Positions 36,074 through 47,545 of a stretch of DNA of 64,000 nt are shown in pieces. The stretch is from Nageia nagi (lineage: Eukaryota > Pinophyta), in contig JBITNC010000001.1 of the NCBI GenBank assembly GCA_050084985.1, forward strand, positions 155,868,001-155,932,000, read 5' to 3'. Position numbers and translations under genes: made by a program. Numbering within the stretch: the first letter of the stretch is position 1; each line of letters opens with the position of its first letter. Under the pieces are notes generated by a model. The model made no database searches. It saw only the letters and a program-made list of their open reading frames with translations, and was not told the DNA's origin.

Positions 36074-37051
36074 TGGATGATTGCTCTGAAACTGTTTATT
36101 CTGTCTTATGGAAGGAAATTGTCTTGGTGAAAAGAACCTCATGCCATGATTATTTCTGCAGAATCGGGCAATGTGTCCATATTCATGACAGTTGTAACAC
36201 TCAACAGGATACTCCATTAGTGGGCCGAATGCATTCCTAGTAACAAAGGTTCTTGGAGTGATATTATACTTACATTCAGAAATTTTATGTCCATATGTAT
36301 TGCATTTGAAGCAGTATCCATTAAAGGGATGGATGTATCTGTTATATTGCTGAGTACTTCTTGGTCCTGCATAGGGTCTTCTTCTGGAATGCACTTGAGT
36401 GAAACCATCATCCTCCAGTCCTGAGCTATCTTCCTTCTTCTGGGTTTCTTTTGTGTTTTCCCTTTTTATGTCATTGGAAGATTGTCCTTGTTCATATCCC
36501 AGACCAGATTTATTAGAAAACATTCTTTGACTATTAATGATTTCACTGAGTTTAGTCGACCTTCCTTCTAAATATTCAAAAGAGCTGATTTTCTTGGTGA
36601 CTTCCTCTAGTTGCATTCGTAGCCCAGTTACTTCCTCTTCAAGCTTACTGCAACTTTTGACTTTCACAAGAAGCTATTCCTCTAGACTCTCATTTATCCT
36701 CTTAGATTCTTCCACTTCTATTTTTAAGGTTTCTATCATATTACTTGCTTCATCAAACCTTTTAGAGAGTTTCTTATTTTTCTTTACTTCTTTATTGAGT
36801 TCATTTAATGCTGTTATCAGTTCTTCTTCAAGATCAATCTCAATCTCACAGTCATTATCTTCATCTGTCTCTTCCTTTTCATGTTCTTGGGCATTTTGAT
36901 TATCTTCAACCAGTTTCTCTTCAAATGCCATAAACAATGCTTCATTGTATTCTTTTTCTGATTCATTATTGGAATCATCATCAGTGGAGCCCTTATTTCT
37001 AGATATGAAGCTTTGTCTATTTGACCTTCTATTTCGAGCATGAGATTTCAT
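36071..37051 (-). pseudogene. Copia gag C-terminal part: coiled coil and two zinc knuckles
   Basis: Open segments 36674-37051 (125 aa) and 36071-36667 (198 aa) are in the gag frame, separated by TAG at 36674-36676. The first is acidic and becomes a Lys/Glu/Leu heptad-like coiled coil. The second begins with more coiled coil and ends with two C-X2-C-X4-H-X4-C zinc knuckles: CFKCNTYGHKISEC (36272-36313) and CYNCHEYGHIARFC (36158-36199). Zinc knuckles bind the element RNA during packaging. Confidence 0.85.
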
Positions 37052-37915
37052 TTTGTGGTTTTTCTCAAGATATGATTCTTGATCATCTTTATCAAATTTT
37101 CTATATGGACATTTTGAAATGAAATGACCAATACCACCACAGTTAAAACATTTAAACGGTAGCTTGCCTTGATATTTACCTATTCCTCTTTTTAGCTTTC
37201 TAACAAAATTTGCTTCTGCTCCATCAGATTATTCCTCATCGTCAGAATCTATTTTGGGTTTGGTACTATTATTGGCTTTAAACGCTGCTTCCTTTTCTGA
37301 ATGTTTTATTTTTCTGATCCTCATTTCATAAGCAGTCAGTGATCCATGCATTTCATCCATGCTGAAAGTTTTCAAATCTTTTACTTCTTCAATAGTAGAC
37401 ACCTTTGAATCAAAACAAGATGTGAGAGATCGTAGTACCTTTTTCACGATGACATGATCTTCGATTTCTTCCCCAAGACCTCTGATTGCATTAGTAATTT
37501 CATTTACTCTCAACATGTAAGCTTCTATGGTTTCATCTTCATTCATCTTTAGAACTTCGAATTGAGCTCTATGAGTTTGGAGTTTTGCTTCCTTGACTTT
37601 ATCATCTCCTTCATGAATGCTCTTCAACTTATTCCATATTTCTTTTGCAGATTTGCATGCCATAACTTTCACTAGTTCACTGTCCACAAGATCGCACATT
37701 AAAGCATTTCTTGCTTTTGCATCATATTCAAATGCCTTTCTTTCTACTTCATTTGATGGACCTGAAGGGGGAGGAGTGTAACCCCTTTTTATAGCATCCC
37801 ATGTACCAAAACCCAATGCACTGAGATAAGTCTTCATTTGAATTTTCCAGAAACCATAATTGTTTCCATTAAAGAGAGGTGCCTTGTTAGATGAGAAACC
37901 TTCTCCGCTTGCCAT
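37052..37915 (-). pseudogene. Copia gag N-terminal part
   Basis: The open frame 37229-37915 (228 aa) starts at ATG 37915 with MASGEGFSSNKAPLFNGNNY and has the copia Gag capsid signature (YGFWKIQMKTYLSALG, SAKEIWNKLKSIHEG, ETIEAYMLRVNEI). It ends at a TAA (37229-37231), after which the same frame continues with FVRKLKRG and a first zinc knuckle, CFNCGGIGHFISKC (37109-37150), and into the next segment. This start is chosen because it lies about 65 bases after the primer site and the capsid homology begins at once. Confidence 0.9.
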
Positions 37916-37954
37916 AGTGTCACTACCCGGATCTCCTTAGCTATTATAGCCTAA

Positions 37955-37979
37955 GTAGGAACGTGGCTCTAATACCAAT
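37955..37979 (-). other. Copia primer-binding site
   Basis: The minus strand reads AATTGGTATTAGAGCCACG directly inside the 5' LTR. It matches the initiator-Met tRNA primer site of plant copia elements (TGGTATCAGAGC) with one C-to-T difference in that core. Confidence 0.85.
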
Positions 37980-39830
37980 TATTGGACTACGAGTGACACT
38001 GAGAGGGGGGGTGAATCAGTGTATTAAAAATTATAATCAATTTAACCTTCTTAAATAAAGACAGATTAAAAGCTAGAGAGAATTGAGCAAGCACACCAGT
38101 ACATCACACAACATCAGATGTAACGAGGTTCACCAGATTGGCTACATCCCCGAACATGACTGCTTGGACACCAATCCAAATCCAGCCATTAAAGAAAGCT
38201 TACAGATTCATAGCACCAACTGTGAAGGGTAGCACCAACTACCACTTTGCAAAAGCAGCACCTACTGCTTGGAGCACCAACTCCAGCTCTCAAGCACCCA
38301 CTTGAGATAACATTCAAAAGGAATAAAGAATACAATTCTAGAATACCCTCAATGGTCTAGCTCTAATGCTCACTGTTTGGTCTCTGCACACAGTTTCAAA
38401 GTAACACAGTTAGACAATCTCTATACTGTCTACATATCCGTTTGCTCACTTCACTTTTTCTTGATACTCCACACTTCCACACTATCACCTCCTATCTCGC
38501 ACTTCAGATTCTTGGCTTTTCTTACTTTGGATACTTCTTTTCTCTCTTTTAGCTGTGCAATCACAACTACCACTCTCCTCGAGCTGTGCATTCATAACTT
38601 CCACTCTCCTCGAGCTGTACACTCATAACTTCCACTCTCCTCGAGCTGTGCACTCATAACTTCCACTCTGGCCCTTCACTATACACACCTCTCTCTTCGT
38701 GCACTCACATTCATCCCCCATTCACACTTCACATTATTCCTGTAATTAACCGTTACACATCAAGCAAAACCCCCGAGTAACTTCTCCTATGATGACATGT
38801 TATCAAAAAATAAACTGAAAAGGAATTCTTGTTTGTAACTGCTTCTGCACCAAAGGGAGTTTACTATTGAAGTCTGCAGCTGCTGTAACTGATGAACACT
38901 CCTATTGCTCAATTTAGACAAGTGTACCTCTTTCTCCACTAATTTCAGAGATTTGACAGTATCTGATTATTTCTGATAATTCTGAACTCTTTGTTTTCTT
39001 CATAATGATATTTCTATTAATTCCGGACTCTTTGTCTCACTTACCGGATGTTTATTGTATACAGCATGATGTCATCATCTTCGGACTCCGGAAGCAGAGT
39101 AAAATGCTTCCCGCATGATGTCATCATCTCCAGACCTTTATCTCTGGACTTTTTGTCTCTGGACTTTTAAACACTTACACCATGATGTCATCATCTCCGA
39201 ACTCCGGTAGTAGAGTAAAACGCTTCCCGCATGATGTCATCATCTCCGGACCTTTATCTTCGGTCTTTTATCTCCGTACTTTTGTCTCCGGACTTTTATC
39301 TCCGGACTTATAAACACCAACTGCTGACATCATCTTCTCTGAACTCTAGAAGTAGAGGAAAATGCTTCCCACATGATGTCATCATCTCCGGACCTTTATC
39401 TTCGGTCTTTTATCTCCAGACTTTTGTCTCCAGACTTTTGTCTCCAGACTTTTATCTCCAGACTTATAAACACCAACTGCTGATGTCATCATTTCCGGAC
39501 TCCAGTTTTGAGTGATAGCCCGAAATCGCTGACGTCATTTCTTCCAGAACACTTTGTTTACTAACTCCGGCTTTACCAAAATCACTTGTTGACAACATTA
39601 CAATTATTCATCACCTCCGGAACCTGGTCAAAACCTCCGGAACCCGATCAACACCTTATTGACAACAGTTACAGTCACGCTTCACCTCCGGAACTCGGTC
39701 AAACCTCCGAAACCCGATCAACACCTTGTTAACAACAATTACAATCACACTTCACCTCCGAAACCTGATCAAACCTCTGAAACCCGATCGAAACCTTGTT
39801 GACAACAATTACAATCACACATACTCAACA
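37980..39830 (-). repeat. Copia 5' LTR (right copy)
   Basis: 1851 bp, aligned end to end with 30782-32633. The inner end reads TATTGG where the other copy has TGTTGG. It keeps TGACGTCA at 39530-39537, where the 3' LTR has TGATGTCA. It would carry the promoter, transcribing leftward. Confidence 0.9.
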
Positions 39831-39835
39831 AGAAA
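39831..39835. repeat. Target-site duplication of the copia element (right copy)
   Basis: AGAAA, identical to 30777-30781. Confidence 0.9.
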
Positions 39836-40330
39836 TATTCAAGGAACATTACAAGAAGTCAAAAGATTCATGACTCAATTGGTGGATAGGACAGCTCCAT
39901 TCTTTTACTTACTCAAGAAGGGAAATTAGTTCATATGGACCAAGGAGTGTCAAAAAGCATTTTAATACACCAAAAGTTGCTTAATCCTCTTGTTTTGTAT
40001 CCAATTGATCATACCAAACCTTTATATCTATATATCTCAACTACAAAGAATGCTATTAGGATAGTCCTTATCCAAATTAACAATGAAAATAGGGAGATGG
40101 TTGTGTATTACTTATCTAACATACTACATAATGCATAAATTAATTACACAACAATTAAGAAGATGTGTTATGCCATAGTCTACAAAATATAAAAAATGAG
40201 GCACTACAAGATCACTAATACTACCTTCATTGTAGCTTAAGTTAATCCATTAAGGTACTTGTTATAAAAACCATAGTTGCAAGGAAGAACAACCAAATAG
40301 ATAAGAGACTTACAAGAGTTTGATCTTCTA
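39836..40330 (+). pseudogene. Element E1 RT end and native RNase H (3' of copia insertion)
   Basis: It resumes the E1 pol frame: QGTLQEVKRFMTQLVDRTAP followed by LLKKG is the connection between RT and RNase H. Then the open piece 39935-40138 has PLYLYISTTKNAIRIVLIQ and YYLSNIL, the native gypsy RNase H. Stops separate the pieces. The match across the copia element shows that the copia jumped into this gene. Confidence 0.8.
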
Positions 40331-40454
40331 TACATACACCAAAAAGTAGTCAATGGACATGTTATAGCTATATGCTTGTAGAAGCACCATATGATGAAAA
40401 TAGTAATAAGAATGAGCTTATGATACTAGTTAAGGAGTGTGAGGATAAAATATG

Positions 40455-40998
40455 AACACTATTCTTTGATAGTTCTAAGTGTTTCCAATGGGATGGGATA
40501 AGAATTATGCTAGTATCTCCTAAAGGTAGTATGATTCCTATATCGTACAAGTTCAATTTTGAATACACAAATAACATGGATGAGTATGAAGCTTTAGTCT
40601 TAGGATTAAAGACAATAATTAACCTTGAAAGTAATTATTTGAAGGTTTATGGTGATTCATAGCTTGTCATAAATCAAATAAATGATGTTTACAATACAAA
40701 ATATGAGAAATTATAGCCATATAGAGACTTAGTTACTTCAATGATTCAAAGAGACTTCACACATATTCAATTTGAGAGAATTTCAAGGAATAATAATATA
40801 TTTGTAGACTCTATGGCTAATTTTGCTTCATTATCACCTATCTCAGTTGAAGATGAGGAAACATTATCAAAATCAATAGCCTTAAGCACTATTAGTCTTT
40901 GGATGATAATGATTACCAAAGGTTCTTCAAGAAAGATCCACTCATATGTGTTATCCTCCCATTACATGAATGGTATGCTGATATCTACAACTATCTAA
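40455..40998 (+). pseudogene. Element E1 second RNase H
   Basis: It reads FFDSSKCFQWDGIRIM, NNMDEYEALVLGLK, VYGDS (then a stop and LVINQ), and NIFVDSMANFAS; the D, E, D, D positions of the archaeal-type RNase H are all kept. It lies after the native RNase H and before integrase, the arrangement I know for Tat elements. Two TAG stops lie inside the domain. The open piece 40741-40998 continues into the linker before integrase. Confidence 0.75.
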
Positions 40999-41089
40999 AG
41001 TAAGGAAGTTTTTTGGATTCATATCAGTCCAAGTTCCTCAAATAAAGAATGAAACACATGGCTACAAAGTATATCATTATTGGTGATAT

Positions 41090-42230
41090 TCTTTACAAAA
41101 GATCATTTGATGGCATTTTTCTTAGATTTCTAAATGAAACTAAAGAAAATAAGGCTATACAATAAGTACATAATATCATAAATGGAGGTCATTTCAATGG
41201 CAAACCCATATTTCATAAGCTTTTAAGACTAGGGCATTATTTTCCATTTATAGAAAAGGATTTCATTTTACATATTCAAAAATGTGAAAAATATCAAAAG
41301 CATGCTAACTTAAAATAGGCTTATTCAAGTGAAATAGCCACAATGATATGTCCTTGGCCTTTTACTATTTGGGCCTTGAATTTAATTAAAAGTTATCAAT
41401 CCTAAATATAGTGAGGGATATAAATTCATCTTAGTTACCATATAATATTTCACAAAATGGCAAAAAGATATTCCATTAAGATCCTCCAAAGGTATTCAAA
41501 TTGTAAAATTCATTATTGAAAACATAATAACAAGATTTTATGTTCCATCACATGTAATCATGGATAATGGAAAGAATTTAAGAAGAATAAGCAAGGGAAC
41601 TCTGCAAGAGTTTCAAAATCAAGAAAAGATTCTCATCAACATATTATCCATAAGAAAATATAAAATTAAAAGCAACCAACAAGAAAATTATCAATATTTT
41701 ATGTAAAATAGTCAAGAAAACTCATAGAGATTGGCATTCACAACTTATATATGCACTTTGGGCATATAGAATAAGCATTAGACCAACTATAGGTTACAAT
41801 CCATTTTTGTTAGTCTATGGAGATGAGGTAGTCTTACCATTGGAAGTAGAAATACCATCATTAAGAGTGTCTCTAGAAGGCATTATTGATTGGAAGGAGA
41901 AATGATAAGAAAGATTAGCGAAGCTAGAAGGATTAGAGGAAAAAAGAATAAATGCCTTAGAACATCTTAGAGCTTATTAGAGAAGAGCCAAGAAATCATA
42001 TGGTAAGAAGATTGTACCAAGAGAGTTCCAAGTGTATGACTTAGTGCTCAAGGAGAATCATCATAAATCATGGGTTGAAAAGCAAGATAATGGCAAGTTT
42101 AAGAAAAATTAGATAGGTCCTGACATCATCAAGATGAAGTATCCAAACAATGCACATCAGTAAGAAATAGTTGATAGTAAAGTAGATAAATCTTCAACCA
42201 ATGCAAAATACCTCAAGCCCTTTTATGCAT
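41090..42230 (+). pseudogene. Element E1 integrase remnant
   Basis: The zinc-binding region is recognisable (GGHFNGKPIFHKLLRLGHYF, then IQKCEKYQKH, in which the second Cys of the CxxC is Tyr), followed by PWPFTIWALNLI (the Asp of the first catalytic position is Asn) and, in broken frames, the C-terminal phrases GYNPFLLVYGDEVVLPLEVE and SLRVSLEGI. Many frameshifts. It is non-functional. Confidence 0.7.
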
Positions 42231-43737
42231 AAGGGAATCTTGTCACATATATTCTAGTATTCATCCTTCAGTTAATCGTTAGTGCAAAGGTCAAGTATTA
42301 GGATCCTATCATTGTTAATGTTCTATTAAGCTAGCATCAATGCTAGCTTTCTGCATCAAATTTTCCCATTTAGCTTAGTGCTCATGTTGGTATTCTTAGC
42401 ATATTTTAGAAAAAAAACTAAGCCATATGAATCAAATATCACATTTAGTTTAGGTAGGATATGTGTTAGCATCATATCAAAGTCAACCAATTTTCATCTA
42501 CAAACTCATGATATTGGTTCAATCATTCATACAAATGATGCATTGGAAAATTTTATTTTATTCTTAGACATCACACATAAACTAAACCACTTAGAATAGT
42601 CACACCTCAATTATATAATAATTTTATAATTAAAATTAAAGTGAGGCTTAATGCCCACACTACCTTCCATTCCCATGCTAACATAAGCATATGCATTATT
42701 GTTTTTGCATCAAAGTAGATAGTTCATCAAAGATAAGTGCATGTATAATTTTCTACTCTTTTACCTCTAAATTCATGTTTTTAATTCAATTATATTAGGT
42801 TTAGTCATTTGTTGGATACGTCATGTCCTTGTTGGATGGATGTTAAATAAACATCACTATTTTATGATCATTTGGTTGAGACTAAATCAACCATTTTCTT
42901 AAGTTAGGCTAGTGATTGGGACTAAATTAATCATTAGTATAATGACCACATTATCATTTGTAATATAATTATGCATGATTAGAAAATATTCAAACCAATC
43001 ATCTTTGATTCACCTTTTTTTTTGGGTCTTAACTAACCATCACCTCTAAATCACATCTAAAAATAGGGCATGTACCTCATGATGATGAGCAGCATATCAC
43101 ATACATGGTTAGGAAATATTCAAACTAAGCATATATTTGAGTCATATTTTTTAGTTGGGTCTCAACTAACCATCATCATGCAGTTTCTTATGATTCATAT
43201 GTTGCATCTAGGAATGGAGCATGTACCTCATGATGATATTAACATATATGGTTCTGATTGCATGTGTTCTATCTAGGAATGGGGCATGAACCCCATGACA
43301 ATGTGGATGAATCTTTATCATGAACATATATGTATGTATCTAAGAATGAAATATTAAGTATTTCTATATTTAGTGTTCTTAATATGATGTGTGCATATTA
43401 TATTATTTCAAACTTGCTCCATTATTACTATATCATTTGCGATATAATGTTATGATGTTTACTCTTATTATCATTTCTATATCTTTTATGAGTTAAAAAT
43501 CATACATATTCATAGAAGTGTGTGTCTCTCACTTTCAAGTTTCATTGTTTGCTCTTGGTGATTCTACTTCATGCAATCCATTACATCTCATAACCAAGGT
43601 AAAGAGGGGGTAATAGACATTATTAATCCTTGATGATTTGGAAAACTAAACTAGGGAAGTGTTAAATTTTTCTTCTCTTTACCTTTACTTCCTTTGTAAG
43701 AGTAATTTAATTTTAAGATTTAATTTCATTATACTTA
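42231..43737 (+). other. Element E1 3' non-coding region with tandem repeat
   Basis: No pol homology. A repeat unit of about 129 bases starts near 42974 and again near 43103, with a third partial copy to about 43310. Shared phrases are GAAAATATTCAAAC, AACTAACCATCA and GCATGTACCTCATGATGATG. Confidence 0.55.
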
Positions 43738-43750
43738 CAAAGGAGGGTAT
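43738..43750 (+). other. Element E1 polypurine tract
   Basis: ACAAAGGAGGGTATT lies directly before the 3' LTR start at 43752. Confidence 0.75.
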
Positions 43751-43751
43751 T

Positions 43752-44450
43752 TGTTGACACCTAAAAATAGTCCCCTTAATATTGTCCCACTTACTTGCAA
43801 CTTTATATATATGTTTAATCATATTTTAATTATATTTTATTCTATTATCATATATTTCTCAATATAAGTATCTCTAACCTTGGGAAATCATGTGAAGATT
43901 ACATCTTGATAGTCGATACCCTACTCTTGGGTATTTCTAAACATTGCATATTGATAATGGAATCTTGTTATCACTTGAAAAAATATCTATCATCCATCCT
44001 TATGACCATATGCTCAGTTCAACTTTCTATCATATTTTTTTTTATCATATATCCTTATTAGAAAATCTCATCTTATCAAAATATTAATGTCTAGGTTGAC
44101 ATTTGAGCCCACACTAATTCTTCATAGATTAGCACCTGTGTTGGTATATTTTCTACAGTTAGCATTGGGGTTCATATAGCAAGGTCACCATTCTTCAACA
44201 CATTTTTCCTAACATATTCTTGACCTTAACATGGGTAAGAACACATAGGTATTTATATTACACTTGATTCCTTTCTATTTAGTGCATGTATTCCATTTTA
44301 CATCTTGATATCAATGTACTTCATATCTATGTTACTACATTGTGATATTTCCACTAGTTTTTGTTAGAGTTAATTAGCTTAGATATTAAATACTTAAATG
44401 TTTATGTATATTTAGTTCATTTAGACTAAAATCCTAGGTGTAACAAAACA
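43752..44450 (+). repeat. Element E1 3' LTR (699 bp)
   Basis: Begins TGTTGACACCTAAAAA and ends AGGTGTAACAAAACA. It aligns with the 5' LTR apart from one missing block near its first third. It is followed by CATGT (44451-44455). Confidence 0.85.
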
Positions 44451-44455
44451 CATGT
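44451..44455. repeat. Target-site duplication of element E1 (right copy)
   Basis: CATGT, identical to 25746-25750. Confidence 0.85.
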
Positions 44456-45165
44456 AAAAGCACCAAAGAGAGCACTTGGTATGAAAAAGGAAAATATTAT
44501 TTATGAAGCAACAATGGAAGGAGAATATTATTTTTTGATAGTTTTGAGACTTTTATGTTGAATGACTTTATGCAAAATATTTAAATTCTTCCAAAGAAAT
44601 CATTAAAAGTTTGCTCTTATGAGGAAAAATTACAAGTTACTTTGTGTGTAAAGGCATTAGTGCAAAGTTGTTTTGTACAAAAGTATGAGCTTACAACCTT
44701 CATTGGAAGGAGGAATGCAAAGAAATCAAGGATAATATTTTAGTATTGAAGAACCATCAATTAGTGGCAAGTGTGGGCAATTATAACATGGATGATTCTT
44801 ATATGAAGGATAATCATTTCTTGGCTATACAATATTTGTTGAAAGAATCATATTAATTGGTTGTAATTATGGTGAGTCATTTTATGGAAACTAAATTTTA
44901 TATTATTTGTGTGATGATTTATGAAATTATTTTATGGTATAATGATATGGTTTAGGTTGATGAATACTCAACTGGACTATGGATCAACGTTAAAGATGAA
45001 ATTGATGATCACATGAAGACATGGTTGTTGAGAACCATTGGAAGGATTATTGAAGAGAATATTTTTGATGTAGGGGAGTTGATCATCAAAAATAACTCAT
45101 ATTTTAATTATAGGAGAAATAAAACATAAAGGAAAACCCACATGAAGAGAAGAAGTGTGGTGGAA
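44456..45165 (+). pseudogene. Element F continuation (right of E1)
   Basis: The same kind of Glu/Lys-rich, frame-broken sequence as 24600-25745 resumes here (phrases such as AACAATGGAAGGAGAATATT). No domain was recognised. It stops abruptly at about 45165, where LTR sequence of element A begins. Confidence 0.45.
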
Positions 45166-45429
45166 GTCATGCTTTCTTGCAATATGGAGTAACAAATTTG
45201 GAGGGCATTGAGAATTGACCTAGGTCATTCAAAAATCATCACAACTATATCCCAAATATAATCCAATCCTTCATATTATCATACCATATCTTTGAGGATT
45301 GATTGCTTCTCATATTAGGTGCACACTTTCTTGATTTTATTCAAACAATGTAGACAAGTGATTTGCATCATATATTATAGATTTATGTTTATTGTATTTA
45401 TTATAGTAAATCATAATTTAGAGTCTACA
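45166..45429 (+). repeat. Element A 5' LTR, truncated
   Basis: It aligns with the last 264 bases of the 3' LTR (from about 49039): GTCATGCTTTCTT through TCATAATTTAGAGTCTACA. The first two-thirds are missing. Confidence 0.75.
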
Positions 45430-45432
45430 TAT

Positions 45433-45446
45433 TGGTGAAACTTGAT
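45433..45446 (+). other. Element A primer-binding site
   Basis: TGGTGAAACTTGA three bases after the LTR end; element B has TGGTGAACTTGAC in the equivalent place. The tRNA is not identified. Confidence 0.55.
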
Positions 45447-46117
45447 TGATCCTAAAAACCTTAGAATTTTTATTTTAGGAAATCACTTTTTCTTAGGAGT
45501 CTTGCATTAAAAACCTTTGGTTTTATTTTATTTCTATTTAAATTAATTTTCTTCAAATTTAGAAAATTTTATTACTTTGAAAAAAAAATCTAAAAAATAT
45601 CATTATATAAAAAACCCAATTTTTGGAGGTCATTTTTTTCAAATTAGAGAGATTTAGCATTATAAAAATTTATCCAAACCATAGATAAATATAATTGGGA
45701 AATTTTTGCGATTTTTCTAGGTTTGGATTTGCATGTTTTAATCAATTTTGAGAAAATGTTTGCAAAAATGTCACATTGAAAATTCATAAATTTAGATAAT
45801 ATTTTATAACTATTTGGTGACTTATTTCATGATAAAAACTTTCCAAAGGCATATGTCATCATAGTAGGCAATTGTTTAATATTAATTTGAGTTTATTGCA
45901 TGCATTTTTGTCAATATTTCTAGAGATTTTAAAATAAAATATTATTGAATTTTGAAGGTTGTTTTCTTGAATTTTAAAAGTTTTAGCATCATAAAACTTT
46001 TCCCACATCATATATATACATTATAGCAACTTATATTTAATTTTGTATGGTATAAAAGTGCTTATTTTATTATATTTCTTGAATTTTTATGCAAAACTTT
46101 AGATATAGCATTTTAGC

Positions 46118-46573
46118 ATGGCTAATACAAGTGATTTTCTTGAATATTTGAACATGTTATGTGATACATTTCCATCTTTTCTTAAACAAGAAATGCTTAA
46201 AGATGTGAATGTTAGGCAAAGTAAAAATAGAAAAAAAAATCTTATGATGAAATTATTTTACCAAATTCATATTTAAATGATGATGCTATGCAAAATGATG
46301 TGTCAATCATAGAAAATCAAGAGAATGAATATGGTTGAAATTGATTATGATGAATATTTAAACCTTGAAGCTATAGATAAGTTTGAGATGTATGATATTA
46401 CATTTGAAAATTTATCATATCATGATCAACTCAAGAAAATTAAAGAGCATATATTATCTAATCCTTCTTTTATGTTATACATTTATATTGATCTTGATTT
46501 AAAGGAAAAATATCATGTATTTCTAAGGAAAGAATTAAACTCACTATTAAAATATCTATATGCAAGAAAATAG
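46118..46573 (+). pseudogene. Element A small ORF, unknown
   Basis: ATG at 46118 opens MANTSDFLEYLNMLCDTFPS, broken by a frame change, with a second open part 46325-46573 (82 aa), acidic and rich in Leu and Tyr. No family was recognised. It is the only coding-like sequence in this element. It could be a relic of a Gag N-terminal region, but nothing shows this directly. Confidence 0.4.
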
Positions 46574-47459
46574 TGTATGCAAACAATTGAGAAAGGTGAA
46601 ATACATAAAAAAATAATATACTTTAAAACCTTAAACCAATAAAAAAGGAACTCAAACAAATTTCAAACCTCAACGTACTGCATAAATTCAAAATATTGAT
46701 CAACTTGAACAATAAATATTAATGGAAAAGGATGGTATGCATGAATAAATAGAGATTTATCACAATGCCTTTCATAATCGTATGCATAAACAAGTTTTAC
46801 TTTATTGGTCTTTTTAAAAGTATCAATTTGAGATTGAACTCCTCAATGAGATTTTGCAAAATGGAATGTTCAATGAATTATCTTAGTTTGCATAAGTGGA
46901 ATTGATTGATATTCTTGAAAAGGTAGCAACACATCTAATTATTGAGAAAAAAAAAATAGAAACTCTAATCAAAGAATATCAAATTCTTATGGAAAAATAC
47001 AATAAAAAGCATGGAGGTGGTTCCACCACACTCTAGTGTATTATAGCTTATAATTTTGCATATTATATAAGATGCATCTCATACAGGCTTGCAAATTTGT
47101 AGGTTGCATATTATTTGAGTAATTCCCATGCATGCATTTGGTTACCATGGTAAATCTCATTAGGTTTTTCAATCCTTCTATCTTCACATCTTCATCTTTT
47201 CAATCACTTTTTATTATTTCTCATTTGCTTTTTGAATCTTTTCATCATATGTTCTTCTTTTATCAAATGCTTTTCATGTCTTTATATTTCATAAAGATTT
47301 TCAAATTTTCCATGTTAACCAAATGTCTCATGTATAGAATAGTCATGTATCTAGTTATTGCATCTCATATTAGTTGTATTTCATAAAACAATTCAAAAAT
47401 AAAAATAAGTAAGTAGGATCAACATACGAATAGGTACAAGAATTAGAATTACAATAAAG

Positions 47460-47545
47460 TGGATATAGTCTTAGCTAGGGGAAGTTTCAATTTTAGTTGG
47501 GGATAGTTTTAGTTTTAGCTAAGGGTAGTATAATTTTTTAGCTAG
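47460..47545. repeat. Short degenerate tandem repeat
   Basis: Three units of about 28 bases like TTTTAGCTAGGGGAAGT / TTTTAGTTGGGGATAGT / TTTTAGCTAAGGGTAGT. Confidence 0.5.

Larger units (their letters stand above)
30782..39830 (-). mobile_element. Young Ty1/copia LTR retrotransposon
   Basis: A 9.05-kb element in minus orientation with LTRs of 1852 and 1851 bp, AGAAA duplications, a primer-binding site, a polypurine tract and one polyprotein frame of about 5.1 kb in the order gag, protease, integrase, RT, RNase H. That order, with integrase before RT, defines Ty1/copia. Comparing about the first 410 aligned bases of the two LTRs by eye gives nine substitutions (about 2%), eight of them transitions, so it is recent compared with its surroundings. 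It has more GC and CpG than its flanks. Six stops and one frameshift inactivate it. Lineage is uncertain; long LTRs plus a coiled coil and several zinc knuckles resemble the SIRE/Maximus type. Confidence 0.9.
25751..44450 (+). mobile_element. Element E1: Ty3/gypsy Tat-like LTR retrotransposon
   Basis: A plus-strand element of about 9.65 kb without its 9-kb nested copia insertion (30782-39830 plus one AGAAA copy). It has LTRs at both ends and CATGT duplications. Domain order is gag, protease, G-patch-like motif, RT, RNase H, second RNase H, integrase, then about 1.5 kb of non-coding sequence. All domains carry stops. Protease has Asn for the catalytic Asp and the RT motif reads YIND. Its LTR starts with the phrase GACACCTAAAAA shared by elements A and B, so these three form one lineage. 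Confidence 0.85.

Noticed and set aside
36537-36899. Plus-strand Ser-rich frame
   Set aside because: Antisense of the Gag coiled coil.
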